In this document: piece by piece, positions 11,657 through 23,885 of the stretch
Numbering within the stretch: position 1 is the first letter of the stretch
Layout: the number at the start of each line of letters is the position of its first letter
Origin: Rana temporaria
Lineage: Eukaryota; Chordata; Amphibia; Anura; Ranidae
DNA: 64,000 nucleotides
Reading direction: 5' to 3'
NCBI RefSeq assembly: GCF_905171775.1
Contig: NC_053492.1
Span: 274,773,146-274,837,145 of the forward strand
Made by a program: the position numbers and the translations under genes
The notes under the pieces: model-generated
Told to the model about the DNA's origin: nothing
The model's input: only the letters and a program-made list of their open reading frames with translations
Database searches by the model: none

Positions 11657-11967
11657 GCTGTGGGGATGTTTTTCAGTGGCAGGAACTGGGCGTCTAGTCC
11701 GGATCAAGGGAAAGATGAATGCAGCAATCTAAAGAGACATCCTTGATAAAAAACCTGCTCCAGAGCACTCTGGACCCCAGACTGGAGTGAAGGTTCATCT
11801 TTAAGCACACAGCCAAGATAACAAAGGAGTGGCTACATATCAACTCTGAATGTGCTTGAGTGGCCAAGCCAGACTTGAACCAGATTGAACATCTCTGGAG
11901 AGATCTGAAAATGGCTGAGCACCAACAATCCCCATCCAACCTAATTGAGCTTGAGAGGTCCTGCAAT

Positions 11968-13500
11968 TCGTTCTGCACTCCTGTGATCTGTTTTAATCTT
12001 ACAATAAGCTGCGGCCCGCTGTCTGCTAATGACACAGAGCCAGTCCAGGCTGGGTTAAGAACGCGACCATATGGTCGGGATCCACCTAGAACCCTGGGAC
12101 AGGACCTAGCTCAGTGAGCCGCTAAGAGCCTGAGCCAGCCACTCCCATCCCCTTCACAGCCCAGCGCTCCAGTGAAAACAGAGGGGCGCAGGGCAGACTG
12201 CGGTGACTGACATTTACCAGTTCTCCGCTCAGGGAGCACTGAGAACCAAGCAATCAGAGGTGTCTGGTTGCTTGGTTTTCTGTCTTTGAGCCAGCAGGGG
12301 GCAGATGCTACATCCACCAAGGGAAGTATGATTTAAAAAACAAAAAGTAAAACAAACTTCTCTTTTGAACCTGCACTGCATGGGTAAACTGCTTGTTTTT
12401 TTTCTAGGGGAAAAGAGAGCCGATATATACTTACCTAATCCTCCCAGCACAAGACCAGTGCGGCACCCACGCGCTTTAGTGGTCTTAAATAATGGACTGC
12501 TCCTGACATAATCACGCCTGGAGCATAGACTAGGAACAGTCCACTGCTAGATGTAAGGGAGTGGGGTTTTCCAGAGGATTGAAGGATGAGTTGAGTATAA
12601 GCTTTGTGCTCACCCCTTCACAAAACGAGCAAATGACCATGCAGTGCGGGCACAGCCCCATTGCATGGGAATTTTTATTTATTTTTCTTCTCAGAGATGT
12701 TTTTTTTTTACATTAATGTGAATATAAAGCAGAAGAGAAATGCAAGGTCTATTTCATTTTCAATTTCCTTTTTCTAGTGTTATGCAATGACGATCAGAAA
12801 AAGGATTAAATACAAAAGAAGCCTGTACGTAATGAAAATGAATCCTGCATTCTTTAGCAATTAAAAAAAAAAAACATTAAAGACTGATGAAACTAGATAC
12901 TAAACAAAAAGAGATATAGCCTTTTCTCTAAGTCTTTATTCCTTCGTTCTATGACTGAATGTAAAAACGAATTTACATACAGCCCTGGATAACTTCAACT
13001 TGCATTCTCTTTGTGCTGGGATGTTGTAAGACATTCATGCGATGTTACAGAACTATGGAGCAGCTGTGACTGATCTAATTTTCAATTCAATGTAAAGTAG
13101 TAGAGAAATATGCAGGCTGTCACTATTTAGCTTCTCCAAAAACATTATTAGCTAAGCTGGCTTCAGTGTTTTGAAGCACCTACTGTGACAGTGCCAGGCC
13201 CTGCCACTTTGTGGGAAAAGGGAAAAGTGACGCAGGGTTCACACTAATCCAGAATGCAGGGCTCTGGAGTACTGTGCCTGAGTGGAGAAACCGGATCTGG
13301 GTCAGGAGTTAGCAGGTTTTAAAGATTCTTGGGCAGAATGAAGCCTTGAATCCTGAGTCCAGGTCTTGCTGGAGAACTGCAGGCTGTGCAAGTATGCAGG
13401 TGTGCATGTTCATTATAAAGAAGGACCTGACCATAGTGCAGGGCTCCCGTCAGGAGACAGGCATACTCCTATTAGGTGAGGTGCTCTACTCAGGAGACAG
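11968..13500. other. Stretch without gene; short-repeat fragments
   Basis: 11968-12440 shares pieces with the MITE at 20350-21260 and with 6340-6420 (GCACTCCTGTGATC, ATGCTACATCCACC). 12440-13500 is AT-rich DNA in which I see no coding signal or repeat end. Confidence 0.4.
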
Positions 13501-13504
13501 CATT

Positions 13505-13873
13505 CCATATTGGAGGAGAGTTTCCTAAAGATGGTCATGCAGGGATTGAAATTTGGCCGGTTCAGCAGAGACCGGCCAAATGTCGATCTATGGGTGGCCA
13601 CTGTGGTTAAATAGAAGTCAATCTACTGGTCAACTTCTGTTCAATTACCCTGTTGGTATTTTTTCGCTTGATCAGTGCTGCAGGCAAAAGGCTGCAGTGC
13701 TAATCAGTATATTCAGATATCAGGAAGTTTCCTTGCTTTTAGAATACAAAGACACGGTGGGGAGGATTCCACTATACACCTCAAATTGTGGATGGGGGAA
13801 TCAGGCCTGTTTTCTTCATAAAAAACCCGCTGGTTGAACAAAAGAAAATGACTTATGAATGGCCAGCCTTACA
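13505..13873. mobile_element. MITE fragment, GGCCAGCC-type end
   Basis: The right end reads AATGGCCAGCCTTAC, matching the end type of 16886-17151. Internal hairpins include GGCCGGTTCAGCAGAGACCGGCC (inverted arms at about 13556-13578). The left end is unclear. Confidence 0.35.
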
Positions 13874-14144
13874 CCTACAGGACTGAAATTGTCAGGACAG
13901 CTAAGTCTTGGACTGGGTGAGCTGAGACTACTAGATGGGTCAAGGGGACTGAAGGGGTTGCAAGTCTCAGAGTAGACAGCCTGGGGTTCCTGGAGATCTC
14001 CTATTCAGAGGCCAGTGATTGGGCCCATGCATAAAGGGAGCTGTAACTACAGGCTGAGCATTGGCATTATCGCCACTGGCGGAGCTTCAGAATTGCGACC
14101 CCGCCCATGCTCCCAATGCGGCCTGCCTGTCAAATTACGTTTTG

Positions 14145-14291
14145 TGGGGGGGCGGGTGCAATTACAAGAACTGATCCCCTATATGGCTCTGCATGCAGTA
14201 GCTGAAAGCCAGCTTCTCCTACTTTCACTCCCATGGCTTTAAGCTGCTGCATGCAGAGCCATACAGGGGATCAGTTCTCGTCATTGCCCCC
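14145..14291. repeat. Short palindromic repeat, about 60-bp arms
   Basis: GGGGGGCGGGTGCAATTAC with AAGAACTGATCCCCTA on the left is mirrored on the right by TAC/AGGGGATCAGTTCTCG and TTGCCCCCCC. The arms include CTCTGCATGCAG and CTGCATGCAGAG. It may be a small foldback MITE. Confidence 0.55.
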
Positions 14292-14476
14292 CCACTAGCG
14301 GCACCAATCACTCGCTCCTGTGCACTCAGTCATCAAATTTCCCTCCGCCCACCTCTTCCTTATAAGTGAACAGGAAGAATATGAAGAGCTCTTCCTGTTC
14401 ATTAATTCTGTGCAACTGAGGCTGCAGAAAGGAACCAAGGAATGTGTTTCCTCTCTCCCTTTTTCTGTCTAACTAA

Positions 14477-14866
14477 GGCCTCTTCCACACGAGGCGGACT
14501 CCGTCGCTACGGAGCCCGCCAGCTCCCGCCGGCTCAGCGGGAGATCTCTCTGCTGAGCCGGTGCATGACAAGTCCCTCTCTGCTCATTGAGCGGGGAGGG
14601 GATTGTGCAGCACTGCTGTCTCCTATGGAGAAATCTGATGAAAACGGCATGTCCGTTTTCATCAGATCTCACCCGATCCGATCCGCCATGGACGGATGGG
14701 GATGTATCGCCATCCGTCTGATTTTGGCAGATCGGTTCGGGTCTGATGTCAGTGGACATGTCTCCGCTGACATCCAATGTTCCATAAGACTGCATGGAGC
14801 AGCCGTTCAGGTCCGCCGACAAAACTGACAGGCGGACCTTACCGGTCTGACCTTGTGAAAGGGGCC
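14477..14866. mobile_element. Harbinger-like MITE, TAA TSD
   Basis: The ends are GGCCTCTTCCACACGAGG and TTGTGAAAGGGGCC, with TAA at 14474-14476 and 14867-14869. Paired hairpins include CCGGCTCAGCGGGAG. The 128-aa and 117-aa ORFs on opposite strands mirror the palindromes and are not genes. A truncated relative starts at 49508. Confidence 0.7.
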
Positions 14867-14869
14867 TAA

Positions 14870-16511
14870 AATGACTTCAGAGATTTCACTTATTATTTTA
14901 CCAAAACAAGCATTGTGAATAAATAAATAATAAAAAAAAAAATAATAATAATAATATTAATAGAAAAAAATTCAACAAATGTAAAAATGTAAAAATAATT
15001 TTAAATTTTAAATTTTTTTTAAAAAATGAAGCGCTCATTCACACGGTTCTCTAGCTCATATAGTTTGAATGAGCGGATTGTTTGGGGGATGGGGATGCAG
15101 CGGATATATGAACATAGTCACATGTCCTAATCTGATAGGTGTGCAGGTGTAGGTGGTGCCCCAAATGCATGTGCTTGGGGTCGTACATCTACATCCACAT
15201 GCCTGTCAAGTTAGGACCTGCAGCTGTTTTCAAAGTTGCTGCTGCGCCCCCATAACGTAACATATTTTACCTGCACGCAGCTCCAGTCACATAAGAAAAA
15301 TAAATCTGGTTCCCAATGTACATGCCACAGCACCCATGTGAATGTGTTTTATTTATTTTTTTATGTACAAAAGTGGACAGTTTCTACAAAATCTTTTGAA
15401 CTACCCTCTCAATATGTGAATAAAGATCTGAAATAACTAAGGCCAAAACAACTAATTGACAACTAAACGATTATGAAATTAAGTTGGCCTGCATAAAAAA
15501 TGCATTATTTGTTTACATATCAGGTATTAGAGTGCAGCACACATACAGCTCAAGTATACTGTCCATACATGTCAGTAAGTGCCTGAGAACTTGTGAATGT
15601 GTGAGGGGCAATGTCTCATGGGGCATGTAGTCCTGGGTAGGAAGTGAGCGATTCTTAAGGCAGAAGTTTTTTTACCTTGCTATAGGGGCACTCTATACTA
15701 TACTTTGCAGCTTGTTATTGGGGCACTCTGACGGCAGGAGGAGCGAGAAGCGTCGGCAGGGGACCCCAGAAGAGGAGGATCCAGACGGCTCTGTACATCA
15801 TTACACAGAACAAGTACAACATGTTTGTTGTTTTTAACTAAAAAAAACAAGACTCAGGAAAGATCAGCATCTGAACCCAGAGAAGGTGTAGGCTGATAGA
15901 CTAGAGGTAATATAAAGCAATATAATATAAGAAATATAAGAAATATAATAGACTAGAGGTAATAGTCTCCGATAGAAACTCTTTACCTAGATTGGTGTTG
16001 CGGGGTGTCAGACTGACACCCTGCAACAACAATCGCCGCGATGCGCGCCCCCGGGGGCGCGCAGCGGCTCAATATGCTGAGGACGTCATATGACGTCCAC
16101 TCAGGATATTGAAACCACTTTGCCGCCGTCCTTTTGCAATAGGGCGGGCGGCAAGTAGTTAAAGTAAACTTTTACCAGTATTGTGCAATATATTTAAAAT
16201 GATTATATGCATATTTTAGTATTACTTTAATATAAAAAGGTTTTAGTTTCTAGTTAAAATCTCCATATATCCTACTTCTGGGTGTATTTATTATTATATA
16301 TATATATAATATAAGTAATATGTATTACTTTCACTGTTCACTTCCACAGTAAAAAAAAAAAAATGAACCCCTCATAGTACCGATTATTTGATATTTTTGT
16401 ACTATAAAAGGGCTTTTTTTGTACTATAAAAGGGGAATTTTCGTTTTCTTAACCCCATTCTGACAGGTGATACAAAAAAATAAAAATAAATTGCTGCTGC
16501 TACTAAACATC
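14870..16511. other. Stretch without gene; two repeat fragments
   Basis: 15730-15845 resembles part of the TTAA element at 43851/44452 (ACCCCAGAAGAGGAGGA). 15990-16158 resembles the right end of the TTAA element at 57550-58408 and finishes GGCAAGTAG before TTAA (16158-16161). The rest is AT-rich without signals. Confidence 0.45.
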
Positions 16512-16514
16512 TTA

Positions 16515-16884
16515 GGCCTGATTCAGATCTATGTGGTTTTTGGTGCTTTTTGCAGAAACACACTACAGTTCGTTTAACATGGTTTCCTATGGGACATGAT
16601 TTATGCTTTTTTCAGTTGCTGTGTATTTGGAAAAGGTCAAGGACTTTTTTCAACGCAAAATGTGCTTTTTTGGTTCAATATACTTCAATGGAGAGGCTGC
16701 AAAACAACAAGTAGTGTGTTTTTGCAGCAATTTGTGTTTTTTAATCTGCTCAACAACAAATTGGGCAAAAAAAAAAGCAGAAACGCGAATCGCGGCAAAA
16801 TCACATGCGCAAATAGAAAGAACGCACAACAAAAAGAACTGCAGAAACAGATCAAAAGCAAACTGCATAGCTGTGAACTGAGCC
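16515..16884. mobile_element. Harbinger-like MITE, TTA TSD
   Basis: The ends are GGCCTGATTCAGATCTATG and CATAGCTGTGAACTGAGCC, flanked by TTA at 16512-16514 and 16885-16887. It is 370 bp and non-coding. Overlapping ORFs of 70-152 aa have no recognisable domain. Confidence 0.65.
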
Positions 16885-16885
16885 T

Positions 16886-17151
16886 TATGCTGGCCATACA
16901 CAGATCTATTTTGTATATTCGCTGGATGAAAGAATGTTGTTTGAAATTTTCACTTTTAACATTCCGATTTAAAATTTATGTAATTTCTGAAAGAAAACCA
17001 CATACACCATCTGAAAATTCCTTTATTTCAAAATTTTCCCATCACTGTGGTTGAAAACAAAGTCGCTTTGACCCCAATGATTAGAAAATCAAACGAACGC
17101 TGTTAAATTAAGCTTTTTTAAGTAAGACATTGTTTTTGTATGGCCAGCATA
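16886..17151. mobile_element. Short inverted-repeat element, GCTGGCCATACA ends
   Basis: The left end TATGCTGGCCATACA and right end TGTATGGCCAGCATA are inverted copies. It abuts the preceding MITE, sharing its flanking TTA. The superfamily is unknown. Confidence 0.6.
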
Positions 17152-17389
17152 TAATATATTACAGTTATGTTGCCTCCTCCTGCCACCCTCTGATGCTTCT
17201 ACCGAGTCACCCGTTCAATCGGTGACACCAAAGAAGGAACCCACCAGGGCCGGATGTTGACAATAGAGATTTCCGGTATTCCCTGAAGTCTCTATGATCG
17301 TTCTACAATTTTATGACATCCCGCCCGGCCTCTGCATTTGAGAAAATGCTGCAGCCTTGGCAGGGAGGCTGAGGTCTTTTCTTTTTTTT

Positions 17390-18146
17390 TTATTTCAGGC
17401 TTCCCAGCCTAGAGGTGAGATCTGGGAACTTATAAACCCCAGATCTCACTGTAAAGAGGACCTGTCATGCCATATTCCTATTACAAGGGATGTTTACATT
17501 CCTTGTAATAGTAATAAAAGTGATAAAAAAAAATTAAGAAAAAAAGCATCAAGATAAAAATCTAAAAGTAAAATTAACATTAATAATAAAAAAAAGTGTT
17601 AAGCGCTCCCGTCCCCATGTGCTCGCTCACAGAAGCTAACGTATATGTAGGTCACGCCCGCACATGGAAACAGGTATCAAACCACACATGTGAGGTATTG
17701 ACGTGAACGTTAGAGCGAGAGCAATAAGCAATAATTCTAGCCCTGGACCTCCTCTGTAACTCTAAACAGGTAACCTGTTAAAAAAATGTGTCGCCTATGG
17801 GGATTTTGAAGTACCCAAGTTTGGCTCCATTCCACAAGTGTGTGCAATTTTAAAGTGTGACATGTTAGTTATCTATTTACTCGGCGTAACATCATCTTTG
17901 ACATTATGTAAAAAAATTGGGCTAACTTTACTGTTTTGTTTTTGAATGCGTGAAACATTTTTTTTTTTTAAACGTGTTTGAAAATTTCTGCGCAAATACT
18001 GTGCAATGACCGCGATTTTATTTCCTAGGGTCTCTGTTAAAAGAACATATATAATGTTTGGGGGTTCAGAGTACCTTTGTAGCAAAAAAAAAAATATGAT
18101 TTTTGCATTCAGGAGAGTGTCAGAATTGGTCCGGTAGGCAAGTAGT
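17390..18146. mobile_element. TTAA-type MITE, reverse-oriented relative of 763-1806
   Basis: It shares GAGATCTGGG, CCTATTACAAGGGATG, TACTCGGCGTAACATCA and related blocks with the reverse complement of 763-1806. It ends GGCAAGTAG then TCAA (decayed TTAA). The left end is uncertain. Confidence 0.6.
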
Positions 18147-18265
18147 CAAGTTCATTCAGATACAGATGCAATGCAGGTATTATCACTGCAACTTTAGACC
18201 TTTTTTACCTGCCTAGCTTTGTTTATGTTAATAGGTAATTCAATAAAATGTTTTCCTTGTCAAAT

Positions 18266-18976
18266 AGGTAGATTCAGTAAGAGTTAGGCCGACTTATCTG
18301 TAGATAAGCCGGCCTAACTCAGAATCTACGCCGACGTATGTTTAAGCGTATGCTCAAACAGAGATACGCTTAAACATATCTAAGATAGGACGGCTTGCGC
18401 CGTCCTATCTTAGATTGCAATTTTTCGGATGCCCGCTAGGTGGCGCTTCCATTGCGGTCGGCGTAGATTATGTAAATGAGTTTGTACGCCGATTCACGAA
18501 CGTACGCCAGGCCGCCGCAGTCGAATTACGCCGTTTCCGTAAGGCCTTAGGAGGCCTAAAGTTATTCCACCTATTAGGTGGAATAACAATGTTAAAGTAT
18601 GGCCGCCGTTACCGCCACGAGGTTCGAATTTTTAACGTCGTTTGCGTAAGTCGTCCGCGAATCGGGAGTTACGTCGTTTACGTCCATGTCGAAATCAATA
18701 GGCCCGTACGGCGTACTTAGCCGCAATGCGCACTGGGAAATGTAGGTGCCCGGCGCATGCGCAGTAGCCAAGAAACGTCAAGCCTCATTACCATTAAACA
18801 CGCCCCCTCCAACCCATTTGAATTAGGCGCCCTTACGCCCGCCGCGTTAACACTACGCTGCCCTAAGTAAGGAGGCAAGTGCTTTGAGAATCATGTACTT
18901 GCCTCTCTTACTTAAGGCTGCGTAGTGTAAACATGCTAGTCTACGCCGACCTAAAATTGTGCGCCCCTACCTGAAT
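18266..18976. mobile_element. Hairpin-rich MITE, GTAGATTCAG ends
   Basis: AGGTAGATTCAG on the left is mirrored by CTGAATCTACC on the right. Internal palindromes include AAGATAGGACGGC/GCCGTCCTATCTT and a GCTAGGTGGCGCTTC block also seen inverted at about 4130. The 101-aa ORF (18415-18720) is non-coding MITE sequence. Confidence 0.6.
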
Positions 18977-20345
18977 CTACCCAAAAGTATTTTATTGAAT
19001 GAATATGATAATCCAAGTATAAATCTTGTGTTATACATGTTGTAATAAGTTATCCAACTTACAACAGGTTTGAAAAAAAAACGTCATTGTCCACTATATA
19101 TGTACAGATAAGTAAATTATATAAACTCAACAGAAAATAGAAAAGTAAATAAATCATTACATCAAGATTTTCATGACTGTAGTTGGAAATACTATTTATC
19201 ATATAAATTGTTTTACTTGGACCTGGAATATTGAAGTATAATTATGTAAAGCATTACTTTATTACTGTTTAAATAAAATGAGTTATAAAATAAATATAAA
19301 TAAAAATAAAAGGATAGACAAAAAAACAAAAATAAGAATGGATGATAGGATAGTAGGAAAATAGAGAAGGAAGTGTAGAAGTCCACTGTGATGGTTCGAG
19401 TAAGTTGGCCTACAGCCTGAGTGTTTGAACAGAACACTATAATGTTCACGAGAATGAGTAGGGTAACACCCAAGCTCTAGCAATCAATTAAATGTTTTAA
19501 TAAGTTAAAATATTAATGTTTTACATTGACAAGTGTGTGTCTGTGTGTTGGAGTTTTGGCATGCACGTCCTAATTCAATAGGCTGCGCACACCTATAGAA
19601 GTTGGCAAAATATACAGAAAAAAAAAAAAAAAAAACAACACTCTCCATGAATTGTGATCTTTTCTTCCAAATACTGATACTGATGATCCATGGAAAGACA
19701 AGCAAAGCCCTACTGAAGCAGCTGCCAATTGCATGCTTTTTGACCCTGTAATGACAGCTGGATTAATTCCCTGAGTCAGTCACTCTGCTGATGAATTCTA
19801 AAAGCTGTAGCTGGAGATGACATTTCCAGAAATTCTTAATAAACATTTCTAACCCATATAGGAAATGTTGCTTTGCAGACAAAAGCTAGTGTTTTCTCCT
19901 TTCCCTGGTATGCTCATTAGAAACACATTGGCACTTTAAAAGTAAGTCATATTTTATAACATTGATATCTGTGGATACCTAAGTAGCATACATTAATTTC
20001 CCTCTAGTGAAATTGTTATGAGATTTGCTAACCTGCTAAACACTGCACTCAAGGTCTAATTTAATTGGAACAATGGCCAATCATATGCCTATCAACGGAA
20101 CAGCAACAATATCCTTGTAATTATAGAGGAGCAAACAGTGTCAAATTCTATCAGATCATCTCTTCTGACTTCGTTTCCAGCAAAAACCATTGCAAATGTT
20201 ATCTTCTATGAAATTGCATTTGTAACAACATTCTTTTTAATTTGCTTTTAAAATGGGCTTTTTTAAACATATTTTAAAATGATGTTCTAATTCTGGACCA
20301 TCTTGGTCTACTGTGACAACTAATATAAAGGATGGTGAACAAATA
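18977..20345. other. Stretch without gene or recognised repeat
   Basis: AT-rich sequence with no inverted ends, no coding signal and only short homopolymers (for example A-runs at 19617-19635). It could be single-copy intronic DNA. Confidence 0.4.
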
Positions 20346-20349
20346 TTAA

Positions 20350-21260
20350 AAGAGTAGTATGGGGTTTCTCAAAAAATAAATAAAGCATACTCACCCAGGT
20401 GGATGCAGCATCGATCTGTGCTGCATCTGTCCGTCGCCTCTACACTGAGGCCCCATACACACGAGAGGATTTATCCGCGGATACGGTCCAGCGGACCGTA
20501 TCCGCGGATAAATCCTCTCGAGGATTTCAGCAGATTTCTATGCGATGGCGTGTACACGCCATCGCATTGAAATCCGCGCCGAAATCCTCTGGCGATGACG
20601 TGTCGCGCCGTCGCCGCGATTATGACGCGGCGACGGGCGCGACGCTGTCATATAAGGAATTCCACGCATGCGTCAAATCATTACGACGCGTGCGGGGAAT
20701 CCCTTTGGACGGATGGATCCGGTGAGTCTGTACAGACGAGCAGATCCATCCGTGGGATCCGATTCCAGCAGATAGATATTCTGTGCATGTCGACAAATAT
20801 TTATCTGCTGGAATTCGGAAATATCCGCGGATAAATATCCGCCGGAGTGTACACACCATAGAATCTATCCGCTGAAACCCATTCGATGGGATTTATCTGC
20901 GGATAGATTCTATCGTGTGTATGTGGCCTTGAGAACTGACAGATCAAACATCCCTGATCAATCATTTCTCCTTTCCACTCTGAACAGAGAGCCTTGACTC
21001 TCAGTCACTGGCTCTCTGCTCTGCCCCTGAGTCTCCCAGCAACTCACTGAGAGGCTGAGCAAGCTGCCGGTTTGGATACTACTGTAAAGTACTACTGTAA
21101 AGTTGGAATCAATCCAGCGCCTAGACCGGGTGAGTGACATCAGCCGACAGCAGGATTTAGCTCGCTGTCAGTTGAAAATGAGTCACAGGAGTGCAGAATG
21201 AACTGCACTCCTGTGATCAATAGGAGACCTAGGGCCAAAGCTTTGGCCCTACTTCTCCTT
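20350..21260. mobile_element. TTAA MITE no. 1 of a four-element head-to-tail block
   Basis: The inverted ends AAGAGTAGTATGGGG and GGCCCTACTTCTCC are flanked by TTAA at 20346-20349 and 21261-21264. It carries a nested Harbinger-like MITE at 20449. Confidence 0.65.
20449..20929. mobile_element. Harbinger-like MITE nested in a TTAA MITE
   Basis: The ends are GGCCCCATACACACGAG and CGTGTGTATGTGGCC, with TGA on the left (20446-20448) and TTGA on the right. The subterminal hairpin is a perfect palindrome around GGTCCAGCGGACC (20462-20521). The central hairpin is CGCATGCGTCAAATCATTA. Confidence 0.7.
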
Positions 21261-21264
21261 TTAA

Positions 21265-21653
21265 AGCAGAGTTCCACCCAAAAATTGAACTTCTGCTTTA
21301 AGTGATGGTGACCCCCTGACATGCCACATTTGGCATGTCATTCATCTCCCATATCCCCCGGGGCTCTGGAAGGAAGATCACCTCTCCCCCCCCCCCCTCC
21401 CTCCATGCAATTTTCTGGTACACAGAAGATTTCCCAGCCATTCACAGGGTGCAGCATGGCTCAGACATGCACAGTGTGTTGCCAATTGTGAAGCCACAGC
21501 TGGGCTCCCACAGTAAGAATGCCGGCGCCGTGGAGAGGGGGGGGAGCGAGGATTCGTACGCCCGCATCGCTGGACCGTGGGGCAGGTGAGTGTCTGATTA
21601 TTAAAAGTCAGCAGCTACACTTTTTGTAGCTGCTGATTTGGCGGAACTCCGCT
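21265..21653. mobile_element. TTAA MITE no. 2 (GCAGAGTTCCAC / GCGGAACTCCGC ends)
   Basis: It lies between TTAA 21261-21264 and TTAA 21654-21657, sharing both sites with its neighbours. The ends AGCAGAGTTCCACCC and GGCGGAACTCCGCT are inverted copies. A relative lies at 46548-47086. Confidence 0.7.
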
Positions 21654-21657
21654 TTAA

Positions 21658-22025
21658 AGTGGTTGTAAGCACCTTGCAGTAACCGGCCCCACCAGCCCCC
21701 ATTGCCCCCCCGCCCGTTTCACTTACGTGAGCCCTGAATGTCCATGGGCATGATCCCACGTCGCTCTCTCCATGGCTTCTCGGCTTTTCATTGGATAGAT
21801 TGATAGAAGCGCAGCCATTGGCTCCCGCCGCTGTCAATTAAATCCAATGACGCGGCCGCCGGGGGGGGGGGGGGGGGGCAGGGCCGAGTCTATGGATGCC
21901 GCGTGTATGACACAGGAGCGCACCCGCAAGGTGTGAACAGCTTAAGTGGGGACGCAGGCAACAGTTTTATTTTACAGATGTTTTAACCCCTATCCAAAAA
22001 AAAGATATTGTGACTGGAATTAGCT
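21658..22025. mobile_element. TTAA MITE no. 3 (AGTGGTTGTAAGC end)
   Basis: It lies between TTAA 21654-21657 and 22026-22029. The left end resembles the GCGGTTGTAAACCC end of 42148-42583. It contains a G-run (21860-21877). Confidence 0.6.
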
Positions 22026-22029
22026 TTAA

Positions 22030-22953
22030 CCACTTCAGCCCCGGACCATTTTGCTGGTCAATGACCGGGCCACTTTTTGCGATTCGGCACTGCGTCGCTT
22101 TAACTGACAATTGCGCGGTCATGCGACGTGGCTCCCAAACAAAATTGGCGTCCTTTTTTCCCCACAAATAGAGCTTTCTTTTGGTGGCATTTGATCACCT
22201 ATTTTTTGCGCTATAAACAAAAATAGGAGCAAAATTTTGAAAAAAAAAAAAGAATATTTTTTACCTTTTGCTGTAATATATTTTCCCCAAAAATAGTTTT
22301 TTTTATATATATATTTTTCCTCAGTTTAGGCTTATACGTATTCTTCTACATATTTTTCGTAAAAAAAAATCACAATAAGCGTTTGCGCAAAAGTTATAGC
22401 GTCTACAAAATAGGGAATAGTTTTATGGCATTTTTATTTTATTTATTTTTTACTAGTAATGGCGGCAATCTGCGATTTTTATCGGTACTGCGACCTTATG
22501 GCGGACACTTCGGACACTTCTGACACATTTTTGGGACCATTGGCATTTTTATAGCGATCAGTGCTATAAAAATGCATTGATTACTGTAAAAATGTCACTG
22601 GCAGGAAAGGGGTTAACACTAGGGGGCGAGGAAGGGGTTAATTATGTTCCCTAGGTGGGGTGGGACGGACTAGGGGAAATGACAGATCGCTGTTAATACA
22701 TTGTATGAACATGCGATCAGTCATTTCTCCCCTGACAGGACCGGGAGCTGTGTGTGTACATGCACAGCTCCCTTCTCGCTCTGTAACGAGCGATCGAGGG
22801 TGCCCAGCGGTGATCGTGCCCGCCGGGCACGCGCGGCGGCACCAGGGGTGCGCACCCTTAGTGGCTGAAATGTGAAATCACGTAATATTACATGATTTTG
22901 CGCAGCCGAGCCGACCTGCCGCCGTAAAACGGCGGCGGCTGGTCGCCAACTGG
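22030..22953 (-). mobile_element. TTAA MITE no. 4, copy of the CCACTTCAGCC family
   Basis: It starts CCACTTCAGCCCCGG, ends CCAACTGG and is flanked by TTAA at 22026-22029 and 22954-22957. It is the reverse orientation of the 2450-3457 family and includes the conserved core (TTTGGTGGCATTTGATCACC, about 22180-22199). Confidence 0.8.
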
Positions 22954-23174
22954 TTAACGTGACCCTGTCATTTTGGTGTGTAAACTAAATCCAAATCTGT
23001 AGAAGAAACACAAATACTGTATACTTTCTGGCATCCCATGTCTCCAAACCCCATTACAGATCTCAAGCTGCTGCAATCCACCATTTCTGGGTGTGTCAAA
23101 TAACTACTCCGCCCACCATGCACTGTGGTTCCTCCTTCCATCTCCAATGTAATTAGAGATTTTTTTGCACCAGA

Positions 23175-23432
23175 GGCTGGGTTCACACTGACCAACGGAG
23201 CGGCTTCCAGCAGGGGTCCAGTGCGTCTCCATTTAACATCTGATTTCAGCCCGGATTTTTTGCTGAATTTGGACCTGAGATGGACCAGAAGACACACAGG
23301 ACTCCTGTACAATTCGCACCGAAGCCACTCTGAAGTTGTGTAAATCGGTTACATTGAGCCACAATCTCCTGACATGCGAATTGAAAGCAGGGAAACCACA
23401 TCCAATTCGCACTGGTGTGAACCCAGCCAGAA
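23175..23432. mobile_element. MITE with GGCTGGGTTCACAC ends
   Basis: GGCTGGGTTCACACTG and GTGTGAACCCAGCC are inverted ends, flanked by AGA on both sides. The same end type occurs at 40692-41067. Short and non-coding. Confidence 0.6.
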
Positions 23433-23619
23433 GGAGAAACATCATGCAGCGGGTAGGCAAGAACTTAGCACACCTCGATGTGTTGAAAATCTGTAGCAGC
23501 TAGAGATCTGCAAGACGGTGACATTTTAGGATATGAGCCACTGAAAAGGTAAGAGCTTCTTTTACAAGCTGGCTATAGTTTAACATTTTCATGTTTAATT
23601 AGACATCATATTAGCTTGG

Positions 23620-23880
23620 TTGCTTTAAAGCTGGAAGTGATATTAAAGTCTTGTTTATTTTGTTTATAAATAACAAACATGTTATACTTACCTATTCTGT
23701 GCATTCAGAGAAGCCTTTGTATTTTTTGAATGTGTTCACATATTACAAAGGCTCCTGTGAATGATCAGGAGGGGGGGTGGGCATAGCAGATACAAGGGAC
23801 TATTCTGTTTGAGATGCAACACTCAGAAGGATCAGCACCGCTCTCTGGGAACTACAGCAATACCTGTCTCCTGGAAGTAC
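23620..23880. other. TTAA-family fragment and short non-coding stretch
   Basis: TAAAGCTGGAAGTGATATT followed by AACAAACATGTTATACTTACC resembles the left part of 43851-44401. No gene is seen. Confidence 0.4.
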
Positions 23881-23885
23881 TATAA

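Larger units (their letters stand above)
6821..11967 (+). mobile_element. Tc1/mariner element, split by a PLE and 3' truncated
   Basis: The left inverted repeat starts CAGTGCGTCCGGAAAGT at 6821 after TA (6819-6820), a common vertebrate Tc1 end. Transposase sequence runs to 7728, is interrupted by the PLE (7729-11641), and resumes at 11642 through motifs such as NQIEHLWRDLK (about 11879-11911). It stops near 11967 without the right inverted repeat, so the copy is 3' truncated. Confidence 0.85.

Noticed and set aside
14442..14828. Overlapping 128-aa and 117-aa ORFs on opposite strands
   Set aside because: They coincide with the Harbinger-like MITE 14477-14866 and mirror its hairpins.
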